Shown: positions 24,536 through 34,198 of the stretch, in pieces
Position numbering within the stretch: the stretch's first letter is position 1
Layout: each line of letters starts with the position of its first letter
DNA from: Echinicola sp. 20G
GTDB taxonomy: Bacteria; Bacteroidota; Bacteroidia; Cytophagales; Cyclobacteriaceae
Assembly: GCF_015533855.1 (NCBI RefSeq)
Contig: NZ_AP024154.1
Span: 871,001-935,000 of the forward strand
DNA length: 64,000 nucleotides
Reading direction: 5' to 3'
Made by a program: the position numbers and the translations under genes
Notes under the pieces: generated by a model
The model's database searches: none
The model's input: only the letters and a program-made list of their open reading frames with translations
What the model was told of the DNA's origin: nothing

Positions 24536-25372
24536 ATGCAACGCATTTTATTATTCTTATATAGTATACGGGCCTTTTTGCTGTTCATTACCTTAGAAAC
24601 CCTTGCCATTTGGCTGGTCGTTTCCTATAATTCTCCGCAAGGGGCCGTTTTCTTCAATAGTTCCAATAGTTTCACGGGAAGTTTCCTCAATACCAAGGAC
24701 AGCTTCACGGAATACTTCACCTTGGGAAAAACCAATGAGGCATTGGCTGAGAAAAATGCTCAGCTGATGGCAAGATTGGCAAATCTGAGGCCTACCAAGG
24801 ATAGTGTCTTTATTCCTTTGGACAGTGGAATGCTGAATAGCTATGAGTTCCGCTCTGCCAAGGTGATCAATAATTCCATCAATCTAAGGACCAACCACAT
24901 TACCTTGAACAAGGGTGCCAATGATGGCATAAAAGAAGGAATGGGGGTTTTTAATGAAGATGGTATCATCGGACGGGTCAAAGGAGTGTCCAGCAACTAT
25001 GCATCCGTTATTTCCTTGCTCCATACTGATTTATTGATTTCTTCTAAAATCAAATCAACCGATGTCTTTGGCTCGACCCAATGGGACGGAAAAAACTCGC
25101 AAAAAGCAAAACTCAAGTATGTCCCCAGGCACGTGGAAGTAGCCAAAGGTGATACTGTAGTCACTTCAGGTTATAATGCTGTTTTTCCTGAAGGTTTACT
25201 GGTAGGAACTATAGATGAAGTAAGTACTGGAACAGAGACCAATTACCTGGACATCACAATTCACCTAACAGCTAACTTCAGCACCTTAACCTATGTATAC
25301 TTGGTAGAAAACAATAGCATGGAGGTAGAATTGGATTCACTTCAACAAATCACAGAAAGCGTCAATGAATAG
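24536..25372 (+). CDS. mreC: rod-shape determining protein MreC
   Basis: Periplasmic scaffold of the elongasome. One N-terminal membrane helix (residues 5-30) is followed by a coiled-coil stretch around 70-85 and the beta-barrel MreC domain (GMGVFNEDGIIGRVKGV, GDTVVTSGYNAVFPEGLLVGTI). 278 residues. It starts seven bases after mreB and its end overlaps the mreD start by eight bases. Confidence 0.93.
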   Translation: MQRILLFLYSIRAFLLFITLETLAIWLVVSYNSPQGAVFFNSSNSFTGSFLNTKDSFTEYFTLGKTNEALAEKNAQLMARLANLRPTKDSVFIPLDSGMLNSYEFRSAKVINNSINLRTNHITLNKGANDGIKEGMGVFNEDGIIGRVKGVSSNYASVISLLHTDLLISSKIKSTDVFGSTQWDGKNSQKAKLKYVPRHVEVAKGDTVVTSGYNAVFPEGLLVGTIDEVSTGTETNYLDITIHLTANFSTLTYVYLVENNSMEVELDSLQQITESVNE

Positions 25373-25886
25373 TAAAAATATAATTTCTTCTGTTGGAGCT
25401 ATTGTCCTTTATTTTTTGATCCAGATTCTGGTGCTCAAAAACCTCGTGCTTTTTGGCATGGCTTTTTGTTTTCTCTATATCCTCTATTTGCTCTTATTGC
25501 CTATAGAAATCAAAACCATCCCTTTAATGCTGATTGCCTTTGTCCTTGGCTTTTCAATCGACATATTCTATGACAGCATGGGCCTACATACTGCCAGTGC
25601 TGTAGTGTTGGCTTTTCTTAGAAAACCATGGCTTCAGGTGATCACCCCTACAGGTGGCTATGACTCCAACACGCCTCCTTCTCTGCTTAATATGGGCATA
25701 GGTTGGTTCTTGATGTACAGCTTGCCATTGATACTCATTCATCACCTTACCTTCTTCTTCATTGACAATATTGCTACATCCTTGTATATTCCGATGATAT
25801 ACAGGACACTTAGTAGTACTGCTTTTACGTTTATCATTGGTGTGATCGTTCAGGTGTTGTTTTATAAGAAAAGGAGAGGAATTTAA
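25365..25886 (+). CDS. mreD: rod-shape determining membrane protein MreD
   Basis: 173-residue integral membrane protein with about five hydrophobic segments, the size and topology of MreD. Sequence conservation is low in this family, so the operon position between mreC and mrdA carries much of the weight. Its start overlaps mreC by eight bases and its stop is immediately followed by the mrdA ATG, so all are tightly coupled. Confidence 0.9.
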   Translation: MNSKNIISSVGAIVLYFLIQILVLKNLVLFGMAFCFLYILYLLLLPIEIKTIPLMLIAFVLGFSIDIFYDSMGLHTASAVVLAFLRKPWLQVITPTGGYDSNTPPSLLNMGIGWFLMYSLPLILIHHLTFFFIDNIATSLYIPMIYRTLSSTAFTFIIGVIVQVLFYKKRRGI

Positions 25887-27689
25887 ATGAATGAAAATAG
25901 GCACAGTGTCATCATCATAGTAATCATTATAGTCGGACTGGTTCTATTGTCCAAACTATTTATGATTCAGGTAATCGATGACAGTTTTTTGCGCAGGGCA
26001 GAAAGAAATGCTGTACAAAGGATAGTAGATTATCCCTATCGTGGCTTGGTATATGACCGCAATGATGAACTGTTGGTCTATAACAATCCTGTTTTTGACC
26101 TGATGGTCATTCCACAGGAATTTAATATAGTTGATACCGCCAAATTCTGTAAACTCTTTCAGATCGAAAAGGAAGAACTTAAGGAAAAGTACAAGGCCGC
26201 TAGAAAGTACAGTTGGGTAAAACCCTCCCCACTGATCAAACAAATCTCCAATACAGATTTTGCCAGAATTCAGGATTACCTGATTGACTACCCTGGCTTG
26301 TTTGTGATGACCCGGTCAGTCAGAGCCTATCCAGATTCTGTAGCCTCCAGTGCTTTGGGTTATATAGCGGAAATCGTTCCTCGGCAGCTGGAAAGAGACA
26401 GTGCCCATTATTACAACCAAGGAGATTATATAGGTCATTCCGGCTTGGAATCCTATTATGAAAAATTCCTTAGAGGAAAAAAAGGTGCCAAATACAAAAT
26501 GGTCAATGTTAGGGGTGTCGATAAAGGCTCCTTTAAAAATGGCCAGTTGGATACTGCTTCCATACCTGGGTTGAACCTGCAATCAACCATTGACATGGCG
26601 CTTCAGAAATATGGGGAAAAACTCATGAAAGGAAAGAGAGGTTCTGTCGTGGCCATCCAACCTAAAACTGGAGAGATTCTCTCCATGATCTCCGCACCAG
26701 TATATGACCCCAATCTCTTGGCAGGTTCTGCCTATGGAAAAAACTACCTTAAACTCCGAAATGATTCCACCAAACCATTGTTCAACAGGCCTATTATGGC
26801 CATGTATCCACCAGGGTCTATCTTCAAGATCGTGCAATCCCTGATTGGACTTCAGTGGGGAATTATCACTCCCAACACCACCTTTGCCTGTAACAAATCA
26901 TTGGTCGCTTGTCATAACCACCCAAGCCCTGTAAACCTATTTGGTGCCATTAGGAACTCCTGTAATCCTTATTATCACCAAGCCTTCCGGATGATGATCA
27001 ATCAAGATATCTCCAACAATACATTTACAGACACTCAGATTGGTTTGGACAAATGGCATGAGGCTGTGGAAAAATTCGGATTGGGAGGTAAGCTTGGTGT
27101 GGACCTCCCCTATGAAAGTAGCGGCAGTGTTCCCAGCAGTAAATTATATGACCGGATTTATGGCAAAGGCCGATGGAAATATTCGACCATTTATTCCCTT
27201 TCCATTGGTCAGGGAGAAATGCAGGTAACCCCATTGCAAATGGCCAATTTAGCCGCCATCTTCGCCAACAAAGGGTACTATTTTACCCCTCATTTGGTTA
27301 AGTCTATCAATGGCAACCCTGAGGATATTCCAGAAGAGTTTACCACCAAACATGATGTGGGCGTTGCCCCTCACCATTTTGACATGGTGCATGATGCCAT
27401 GGCTGAAGCTCTCTATGGTACAGCCATGAGGGCCATCATCAAGGATATCACGATTGCTGGAAAAACAGGTACTGCCCAAAACCCTCACGGGGAAGATCAT
27501 TCTGTCTTTGTGGCTTTTGCCCCCAAGGAAGACCCACAGATTGCCATAGCTGTTTACGTGGAAAATGCTGGATGGGGTGGTCGTGCAGCGGCCAGTACAG
27601 CCAGTTTGATGATAGAACAATATTTAAGAGGACATATAGAAAGACCGGCCTTGGAAGAGTATGTTTTGGCCGGAGATTTTGGAGACTAA
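25887..27689 (+). CDS. mrdA: penicillin-binding protein 2 (elongation transpeptidase)
   Basis: Class B PBP that cross-links peptidoglycan during lateral growth with RodA. An N-terminal membrane helix (residues 8-27) leads to the dimerisation domain (YRGLVYDRNDELLVYN) and the transpeptidase domain. Active-site motifs are SxxK with Ser311 and Lys314 (PPGSIFK), SCN in RNSCNPYY, and KTG in AGKTGTAQNPHG. The 600-residue length is normal. It starts directly after the mreD stop codon and its stop is one base from the rodA GTG. Confidence 0.96.
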   Translation: MNENRHSVIIIVIIIVGLVLLSKLFMIQVIDDSFLRRAERNAVQRIVDYPYRGLVYDRNDELLVYNNPVFDLMVIPQEFNIVDTAKFCKLFQIEKEELKEKYKAARKYSWVKPSPLIKQISNTDFARIQDYLIDYPGLFVMTRSVRAYPDSVASSALGYIAEIVPRQLERDSAHYYNQGDYIGHSGLESYYEKFLRGKKGAKYKMVNVRGVDKGSFKNGQLDTASIPGLNLQSTIDMALQKYGEKLMKGKRGSVVAIQPKTGEILSMISAPVYDPNLLAGSAYGKNYLKLRNDSTKPLFNRPIMAMYPPGSIFKIVQSLIGLQWGIITPNTTFACNKSLVACHNHPSPVNLFGAIRNSCNPYYHQAFRMMINQDISNNTFTDTQIGLDKWHEAVEKFGLGGKLGVDLPYESSGSVPSSKLYDRIYGKGRWKYSTIYSLSIGQGEMQVTPLQMANLAAIFANKGYYFTPHLVKSINGNPEDIPEEFTTKHDVGVAPHHFDMVHDAMAEALYGTAMRAIIKDITIAGKTGTAQNPHGEDHSVFVAFAPKEDPQIAIAVYVENAGWGGRAAASTASLMIEQYLRGHIERPALEEYVLAGDFGD

Positions 27690-27690
27690 C

Positions 27691-28965
27691 GTGAGACAAG
27701 ACGACTTATATATCAACAAAATTGATTGGCTGACCATTTTGATCTATTTCGCTTTGGTCATGATAGGCTGGTTCAATATTTATGCTGCCGTTTATGACGA
27801 ACAAGCAGCAAAAAGCATCTTTGACTTCAGCATCAATTCCGGGAAACAATTGGTTTGGATCGGAACTGCAGTGCTTTTGATTACGGTCATCATGGTGGCG
27901 GATTATAGGCTCTTTGATAACCTCAGCATGATCCTCTACGGTTTTTTCCTCTTGATCTTACTGCTTACCCCTTTTATTGGAAAGGAAATCAATGGCCAAC
28001 GTGCCTGGTTTGAATTGGGGCCTTTCCGTCTTCAACCTGGAGAATTCGCCAAATTTGCAACGGCATTGGCATTGGCCAAATTTATAGAAAAACCATCCTT
28101 TGACCTTAGCCAGCCCAAATATCAATTTCAAGCAATCTTGATCATCCTGATCCCGGTTTCTTTGATCATGTTACAGCCTGATACTGGAACGGCCATGGTG
28201 TATATGGCTTTTTTCATCATGCTTTACCGGGAAGGGATGCCCCAGAAATACTATGTCATGGCTTTGGTATTTATTGCAGTATCTCTCCTTTCCTTGGGTG
28301 TGGAAAACAATTTATACATTGCTGTGCCAGTAGCTTCCCTCACCGTTATTTTGATCTTGATGGGAAAGAAAAACTGGCAGAGAATAATCACTCTTTGCCT
28401 GATTGGTACAGCTGTGATTGCCTACAGTTACAGTTTGGATATGGTTGTTTCCAAACTTCCGGCCCACCAGCAAAACCGTATCATGGTACTTTTCAATCCT
28501 GACCTTGATCCTTTGGGTGTAGGCTGGAATGTAACCCAATCTAAAATAGCTATTGGCTCTGGAGGCTTCTGGGGGAAAGGGTACTTGGAAGGGACACAAA
28601 CAAAATTTGACTTTGTACCGGAGCAACATACAGACTTTATCTTCTGTACTTTGGGAGAAGAATTTGGATGGATTGGTAGCTTGGTAGTAGTAGCTCTTTT
28701 TGCCGCGCTATTGATTCGATTGGTTTTCTTGGCAGAAAGGCAAAAGACCCGGTTTTCGAGAGTTTATGGCTATTGTGTCGTTTCTATCCTGCTTTTCCAT
28801 TTTATGATCAATATTTCCATGACCATTGGCCTTTTTCCAGTGGTAGGTATTCCACTGCCCTTTTTTAGCTACGGAGGTTCTTCACTGTGGTCATTCACCA
28901 TCTTGCTGTTTATCTTTATCAAACTAGATTCACATAGGATTCAGCTCTTGGGAAGAATGAACTAA
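27691..28965 (+). CDS. rodA: peptidoglycan polymerase RodA
   Basis: SEDS-family glycosyltransferase that polymerises lipid II in partnership with PBP2. About ten membrane segments. Conserved blocks include the FRLQPGEFAKFATALALAKF loop, the LQPDTGTAMVY block and the C-terminal FPVVGIPLPFFSYGGSS. A GTG at 27691, one base after the mrdA stop, is taken as the start (424 residues). An in-frame ATG at 27661 inside mrdA would add ten residues and cannot be excluded. Last gene of the operon, followed by a strong terminator. Confidence 0.94.
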   Translation: MRQDDLYINKIDWLTILIYFALVMIGWFNIYAAVYDEQAAKSIFDFSINSGKQLVWIGTAVLLITVIMVADYRLFDNLSMILYGFFLLILLLTPFIGKEINGQRAWFELGPFRLQPGEFAKFATALALAKFIEKPSFDLSQPKYQFQAILIILIPVSLIMLQPDTGTAMVYMAFFIMLYREGMPQKYYVMALVFIAVSLLSLGVENNLYIAVPVASLTVILILMGKKNWQRIITLCLIGTAVIAYSYSLDMVVSKLPAHQQNRIMVLFNPDLDPLGVGWNVTQSKIAIGSGGFWGKGYLEGTQTKFDFVPEQHTDFIFCTLGEEFGWIGSLVVVALFAALLIRLVFLAERQKTRFSRVYGYCVVSILLFHFMINISMTIGLFPVVGIPLPFFSYGGSSLWSFTILLFIFIKLDSHRIQLLGRMN

Positions 28966-28997
28966 AAAAGGTCGGGAATTAATCTCCGACCTTTTTT
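28964..28997. terminator. bidirectional terminator between rodA and the sulfatase gene
   Basis: 12-bp stem AAAAAAGGTCGG/CCGACCTTTTTT with a ten-base loop. A/T runs on both arms let it act in both directions. It begins within the rodA stop codon and ends three bases before the sulfatase stop. Confidence 0.9.
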
Positions 28998-29000
28998 GCC

Positions 29001-30416
29001 TTAGTCTGGTTGAACCAAATCATATTTTTTGTCATACTGCTCCACTTGGTTGGCTCGCCATTCTGGCCCCTCCAAAAACAGCGGATGCGGTAACCTAACA
29101 TCCCAGTGCCCCAATTTCTTCAGTAGCCTTTGGGTGATTTCAAGGTTTTCCAAGGCCACGTCATGCTGCTCAGAAATATCTTCTTCCAAATTATAGAGCA
29201 TAGGCAAACGATCCGGTAACCTCACCAATTTCCACTTTCCTTCCCGAATGGCAGCACTAATGGTGAATCTCCACTTAATTTCCTCATGAGGGATATTCTT
29301 CTTTTCCCCTTTCAAAAAAGGCATCAAGTTTACCCCGTCATACTTATCTTCTTCCTTCAGTTCTCCTCCAGCCAAACTCACAAAAGTAGGCGTCAAATCC
29401 AAGGAGGAAACTGGTGCTGCATAAGAGGAGCCAGCTGAAAGCATTCCATCCCACTTTATAATAAATGGCACATGTATCCCACCTTCCAACAGCGTTCCTT
29501 TCTTACCATTAAAAGGAGCATTTATAGAGGCATTGGTGTAGGCTGGACCGCCATTGTCACTGATAAATACGAAAACGGTATTTTCCAATAGCCCTGCTTT
29601 TTCCACCGCTTCCACAATCCTGCCCACATTGATGTCCAATCTATGTACCATCGCAGCATAGGTTCTTCTCTTTTCATCCTTAATATCCTTGTACAATGCC
29701 AGATCAGCTGCCGTGGCCTGCATTGGGGTATGTGGAGCATTAAAGGATGCATAAAGGAAAAAAGGTTCATCTTGATGTCTTTTTACAAAATCCACGCATT
29801 CATCACCTTTGTCATCTGTGATATAGGTAATCTCCTGTGGTGTCTTGTAATTACACTCTATTTTAGCTTTATAACCTTTGCTATTATTTCCAGCTTCAAA
29901 ATAGTCGTGGCCTCCACCTCTATAACCCCAAAATTCATCAAATCCTCTATTCAAAGGATAAAATTGGTCTTCATATCCCAAGTGCCACTTTCCCACCAAT
30001 CCAGTCACATAACCTAATTCACCTAACCGATCCGCTACAGTCTGCTGCTGAACAGGCAAGCCCAAATAAGCAGGATCAAAGCCAGGCTGATTGTTGGCCA
30101 GATTGTTATCGTAGCCAAATTCTACCTGATTCCGCCCAGTCAACAAACCAGCTCTTGATGGACTACAAACCGCCGAGGAAACATAGCCTTCTGGGAAATA
30201 AACACCTGTCTGGGCCAAGGCATCAATATGAGGTGTTTTGATCTGCTTACTACCTGTAAAACTTAAATCCCCATAACCCAAGTCATCCGCCACAATCAAA
30301 ATGTAATTGGGTTTGTCCTCAGGTAAGCGCTTTCCTTTTTGAGCATTGGTCAGGTTTATTATACCTCCTAAACACCCTAGTATTAACCAAAATTTTTTCA
30401 TAAGTATTGTTTTCAA
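29001..30416 (-). CDS. exported sulfatase, alkaline-phosphatase superfamily (S1-type)
   Basis: 471-residue sulfate ester hydrolase with an N-terminal signal peptide (ending near NLTNAQK). The sulfatase signature CSPSRAGLLTGR starts at Cys84, the residue that maturation enzymes convert to formylglycine. Metal ligands include Asp44-Asp45 (VADDLGYGD), and the SDNGGP block is present. The KWHLG block supplies further active-site residues. The substrate is unknown; marine polysaccharide sulfate esters or glycosaminoglycan-type sugars are usual. A formylglycine-generating enzyme is not in the window. The gene stands alone, far from the glycan cluster at 50-64 kb. Met6 is an alternative start. Confidence 0.92.
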   Translation of the reverse strand: MKTILMKKFWLILGCLGGIINLTNAQKGKRLPEDKPNYILIVADDLGYGDLSFTGSKQIKTPHIDALAQTGVYFPEGYVSSAVCSPSRAGLLTGRNQVEFGYDNNLANNQPGFDPAYLGLPVQQQTVADRLGELGYVTGLVGKWHLGYEDQFYPLNRGFDEFWGYRGGGHDYFEAGNNSKGYKAKIECNYKTPQEITYITDDKGDECVDFVKRHQDEPFFLYASFNAPHTPMQATAADLALYKDIKDEKRRTYAAMVHRLDINVGRIVEAVEKAGLLENTVFVFISDNGGPAYTNASINAPFNGKKGTLLEGGIHVPFIIKWDGMLSAGSSYAAPVSSLDLTPTFVSLAGGELKEEDKYDGVNLMPFLKGEKKNIPHEEIKWRFTISAAIREGKWKLVRLPDRLPMLYNLEEDISEQHDVALENLEITQRLLKKLGHWDVRLPHPLFLEGPEWRANQVEQYDKKYDLVQPD

Positions 30417-30513
30417 CTCAAAGCGGGCAAAATAATCCCATAAAGGCTATAGAAAGCCCCTCCTTGAAAATTCATAATGTATTTACCGGATTATCGGCTT
30501 GTGTAGGGTGATT

Positions 30514-31626
30514 TTACTTTTCGTCAAATTTTCGGTAAACCAAGTGTAGAAATTCGTTTACCTCCTCGGAATCATGATCCCAGTTTAATTTAACAACATA
30601 TCGATTATTGATTAATTCAATCGCTTCCACAAAACTATCGCATTTATCAATAGACTTAAAGGCATGCCCCATCAAATCCGGGTTGCCCTCAAATAATTTT
30701 TTGGTAAACATAAATCGCTGATTGATGGCTACTCCATCTTCCAAACTCTCAATAGGACCTTTCAAAAGGCCACTCTGCTCGGATTCAAATCTCGCCCAAG
30801 CCAATGCCGGGTCTATTGTCCCTCCTGATGGCTGAGCAGATTTGCTTTCTTCAAAAACTGGAGCGGTAGGTAACTCCTTCTCATCTTCTTCAGGTTCAGT
30901 TTGAGAAATGGATCGATTATCAATTTTCTCTTCGTTTTCCTCTTCACTTGAACCTAAAGCTTCTTCCTTATCTTCCGGAATTGTAGCTACTGGGGCTTCT
31001 TCTGCTTCATTTTGGATCAATTCATCCCATTCAATTGGCAATACCTGATTTAAACTTGCGAGTAAGCTCTTCGCAGGTTCAAGCTCATCCAGCATCTTTT
31101 GATAAAGATCATTTAAAGTATTCTTATAAACCTCTGATTCTTCTTGCCCTCCCTTTTCGACCAATTCTGCCAATAACTTAGTATGCCATTTGATATATTT
31201 TTTTGAAGCCTTCAGGTGCTTCAAAGGACTTTCTTCCTTACTTTTTTCAATTTCTCCCCAAAAATATACCAAAGGATCTATCGCCAACAAAACCGTGTCG
31301 ATGACAGCGATTTCCATCAATGGCCTAAAATGATTGTTTTCGATTTTAATCGCCCTCGAAAGTACATTCATAAACTCCTTCAAAGCTTCTGCAACCGCCA
31401 TGTCTTTGTAATCAAAAAATGGATTGCTTTTTAACTTCTCCAATTCTTCGTTCCACTTTTCAAAAAGTGCCTTGATCACCATAAAATTAACCTGGGTACT
31501 GGGCGTTAACTGAATGATCTCTTGACCAGACATGTACTTTTTAGTACCAAAGTATTCCGAACATACCTTTTCAGAAAAGGCATGTGCATAGTTTTCTAAA
31601 TAATTGAGGTTAATTTTATCGTTCAT
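30514..31626 (-). CDS. conserved protein of unknown function
   Basis: 370-residue soluble protein I do not recognise. No signal peptide or membrane segment. Residues 1-215 are mostly helical, with many charged residues. Residues 215-270 form an acidic, low-complexity linker (repeated Glu, with EEAPVATIPEDKEEA). The C-terminal ~95 residues (from about 275) are again helical and aromatic-rich, ending near HLVYRKFDEK. It is divergent from the ferredoxin gene, only 30 bases away. Codon use looks like that of its neighbours, so it is probably a genuine core protein. Confidence 0.75.
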   Translation of the reverse strand: MNDKINLNYLENYAHAFSEKVCSEYFGTKKYMSGQEIIQLTPSTQVNFMVIKALFEKWNEELEKLKSNPFFDYKDMAVAEALKEFMNVLSRAIKIENNHFRPLMEIAVIDTVLLAIDPLVYFWGEIEKSKEESPLKHLKASKKYIKWHTKLLAELVEKGGQEESEVYKNTLNDLYQKMLDELEPAKSLLASLNQVLPIEWDELIQNEAEEAPVATIPEDKEEALGSSEEENEEKIDNRSISQTEPEEDEKELPTAPVFEESKSAQPSGGTIDPALAWARFESEQSGLLKGPIESLEDGVAINQRFMFTKKLFEGNPDLMGHAFKSIDKCDSFVEAIELINNRYVVKLNWDHDSEEVNEFLHLVYRKFDEK

Positions 31627-31656
31627 TAGTAAGTATATTTCTGTAGAAGTACGAGA

Positions 31657-31986
31657 ATGATGCCTAAAATAGTAATTGAAAATCTATACCACAAGGAGAT
31701 TTACACAAAAGCCCCTGATCGCAAAGTTATCGAATTAATCCATGAAAATAATGTGGACTGGATGCATGCTTGCGGAAAAAAAGGCAGGTGCACCACTTGC
31801 ATGATGATTGTAAATGAAGGCATGGAAAACTTGTCAGAGCCAACTGATCGGGAGGAATATTTTAGGAAATTAGGAAGACTAAAAGAGAATCAACGCTTAA
31901 CTTGCCAAGCTAGGTTGCAGCAAGGAACCATTCGCATCAAGGTAAACGAAATGTATAAATTTCCACATATGGATTACAGTGAGTAA
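31657..31986 (+). CDS. 2Fe-2S ferredoxin
   Basis: 109-residue plant-type ferredoxin carrying one [2Fe-2S] cluster. Cluster ligands are the Cys residues in ACGKKGRCTTC (residues 39, 45 and 48) and a fourth Cys in RLTCQARL (about residue 88). It acts as a cytoplasmic electron carrier; its partners are unknown. A second ATG directly follows the first, so the protein may start at Met2. A near-consensus promoter box (TATATTTC, 31634-31641) lies 16 bases upstream. tdk follows after 50 bases in the same direction. Confidence 0.9.
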   Translation: MMPKIVIENLYHKEIYTKAPDRKVIELIHENNVDWMHACGKKGRCTTCMMIVNEGMENLSEPTDREEYFRKLGRLKENQRLTCQARLQQGTIRIKVNEMYKFPHMDYSE

Positions 31987-32036
31987 TCTTTATGGTTTGA
32001 ATAAGATGGCGAATTGAATTTAAGAAGTGGACGAAC

Positions 32037-32621
32037 ATGTTTATAGAACCAGTAATTGGAAATAATCATCCGAAAGAAAAGAAAGGTCATATTGAAGTGA
32101 TCTGTGGATCTATGTTTTCTGGCAAAACAGAGGAACTCATCAGACGGCTCAACCGGGCTTTGATCGCCAAACAGAAAGTGGAAATCTTCAAGCCAGCCAT
32201 TGACACCCGGTACCATGATTCCAATGTGGTCTCCCACAATGAAAATGAAATCCGTTCTACACCGGTTCAGTTTGCCGATGACATCATGCTTTTGGCAGGT
32301 GACTGTGATGTGGTAGGTATTGATGAGGTTCAGTTTTTTGATGCGCAAATTGTTCAGGTAGCCAATTCCCTCGCCAAGTCAGGAAAACGTGTCATCCTTG
32401 CCGGACTGGACATGGATTTTGAAGGAAAACCTTTTGACCCTATGCCGCAGCTTTTGGCTACTGCTGAGTACGTTACCAAAGTACACGCCATTTGCATGAA
32501 ATGTGGAGACCTCGCTTCCTACAGCTTCAGGCTTTCCGATGCCAAACAAAAGGTCGTACTGGGTGAAAAGGATAGTTATGAAGCCCGCTGTAGAAAATGT
32601 TTTTATGAAGACAAAAAATAA
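32037..32621 (+). CDS. tdk: thymidine kinase, type II
   Basis: Salvage enzyme that phosphorylates thymidine with ATP. The P-loop GSMFSGKT is at about residues 24-31, the DEVQFF catalytic block near 96-101, and the C-terminal zinc lasso uses two Cys pairs (MKCGD region with an upstream Cys, and CRKC). Length of 194 residues is usual. It is followed after 33 bases by recO in the same direction. Confidence 0.96.
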   Translation: MFIEPVIGNNHPKEKKGHIEVICGSMFSGKTEELIRRLNRALIAKQKVEIFKPAIDTRYHDSNVVSHNENEIRSTPVQFADDIMLLAGDCDVVGIDEVQFFDAQIVQVANSLAKSGKRVILAGLDMDFEGKPFDPMPQLLATAEYVTKVHAICMKCGDLASYSFRLSDAKQKVVLGEKDSYEARCRKCFYEDKK

Positions 32622-32654
32622 AGATTACAACCTACTCCAAGTTCACTCCATCCA

Positions 32655-33341
32655 ATGATCAAAAAGACTCAGGGCATCGTCATTCATTATCTCAAATACA
32701 GGGAAACTTCAATAATCGTGAAGATTTTTACCCGTGACCTTGGTCTAAAAAGCTACATTGTCAATGGAGTCAGGAGCGCCAAGTCAAAAACAAAAATGGC
32801 CTTCTATCAGCCTCTGACCCTGCTGGACCTTGTCGTTTATGATAAAGAAAATGCTTCCCTGAACCGAATTTCTGAAGTCAAATTGGCTTATCCATTTCAA
32901 CGGATCCCATTTGATTATTACCGTTCTGGCGTGGCCATGTTTGTGGGAGAAGTGCTTGGAAAATCCATTTATGAAAACTATCAAAACGAATACCTGTATG
33001 ATTTTATCTATCATTGTATCACCTATCTTGATCAAGAAAATATCAATTTAGGAACATATCCATTAAGCTTTTTACTAGAATCTTCCAAGTACTTAGGTTT
33101 TTCACCAGATAATGCTGCGGAATTCTTTGAACAAGTTCATCCGGATGTTAATGACTCAACTTTTGCCAAAGACGAGAAAAAACACTTGACACAGTTGATC
33201 CAATCACCTTTCAATGCTGACATCAAAGTCCCTTCTAACATTAGAAAAAAACTACTGGATGATTTACTCACCTTTTATAAAATACACCTAGAGACTTTCA
33301 CAGAAGTAAAATCCCTGTCCATCTTACGGAGTCTAATGTAG
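32655..33341 (+). CDS. recO: DNA repair protein RecO
   Basis: Recombination mediator that, with RecR, loads RecA onto SSB-coated DNA. The N-terminal OB-fold is visible (TQGIVIHYLKYRETSIIVKIFTRD), followed by the helical domain. The zinc-finger Cys residues seen in some RecO proteins are absent; only one Cys occurs, as is common in Bacteroidota. 228 residues. It converges with the lipoprotein gene at 33353, leaving 11 bases. Confidence 0.92.
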   Translation: MIKKTQGIVIHYLKYRETSIIVKIFTRDLGLKSYIVNGVRSAKSKTKMAFYQPLTLLDLVVYDKENASLNRISEVKLAYPFQRIPFDYYRSGVAMFVGEVLGKSIYENYQNEYLYDFIYHCITYLDQENINLGTYPLSFLLESSKYLGFSPDNAAEFFEQVHPDVNDSTFAKDEKKHLTQLIQSPFNADIKVPSNIRKKLLDDLLTFYKIHLETFTEVKSLSILRSLM

Positions 33342-33352
33342 TCAACCAGCCC

Positions 33353-34120
33353 TTATCCGTTTACCATTATTTGCTTGATGCTCTTAGAAAATACCCCTGG
33401 AACCTCATTCCCTTCTTCGTCTACCAAGGCCACTGATACTTTATGCTCTCCTTTTGGCAGGTTACTGATCTTTACCTGTCCCAATTCTTGAAAAGTATAT
33501 TCCTGCTCATCTACCCTTACCCTGATCTGCAATTGGTCCTCCTTCAAATCACCTCCTACCAAAATAAAGTCCACAATCACCTCTTCATCCAAATCAAATT
33601 CCTGCCCGTTTTGAGGTAGATTTACGCCAATATATGGATCTTCACTCTCGGGAAATGGCTTGGAATCTCCAACTGTGAAGTCTCTCTCTACATAGTTTCC
33701 ATATTCTTTCAGGGCCAACCCCTTTTCATCCACCAAATAAGCCAGAACTTTATAACTTCCTGTTTCCAGTTCCTTTCTAAAGATGGGCATATTATACCCA
33801 ATGGGATCATTGCCATTAATAATCATCTGGAGCTGAAAGCCCTTCACGCCGTGTTCGAATGGATAATTTTTGATATTAAATTCAAAGGGAACACTTCCTT
33901 TTTCAAAAGCTTCATTTTCCAGTGGACTGTAAAGCTCAAGCATCGCATCAGGATAGGCTACCTCTTGAAGTTCATACCTGAACTTTACATTTTCTTGAAC
34001 CTTATCTTCTGGAGTTTCTTCATTGGTTTGATCTCCTTCCTCCTTTTTGGTTTCAGTATCACATGAAAACAAAAGAAAACCACTAAACAACAGCAAAACG
34101 AAACAATTAATTTTCTTCAT
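33353..34120 (-). CDS. lipoprotein with two beta-sandwich-like repeats, function unknown
   Basis: 255-residue predicted lipoprotein: signal sequence with lipobox LFSC (Cys20), then an acidic Glu/Lys-rich linker to about residue 45. Two Ig-like segments follow, each beginning with a LYSP/NLP-type strand (around 60-150 and 165-255), with similar GSYKVLAYLVDEKG and GEHKVSVALVDEEG endings, which points to an internal duplication. No enzyme motif is seen. It probably faces the periplasm or the outer membrane surface. Divergent from the oxygenase gene. Confidence 0.8.
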   Translation of the reverse strand: MKKINCFVLLLFSGFLLFSCDTETKKEEGDQTNEETPEDKVQENVKFRYELQEVAYPDAMLELYSPLENEAFEKGSVPFEFNIKNYPFEHGVKGFQLQMIINGNDPIGYNMPIFRKELETGSYKVLAYLVDEKGLALKEYGNYVERDFTVGDSKPFPESEDPYIGVNLPQNGQEFDLDEEVIVDFILVGGDLKEDQLQIRVRVDEQEYTFQELGQVKISNLPKGEHKVSVALVDEEGNEVPGVFSKSIKQIMVNG

Positions 34121-34198
34121 ATTAGGATCATTGGGTTCTCTTAAAGATATTTAATTTTCCTATAAAATATTTACCTTGCAGGATAAATCGAACATGTC

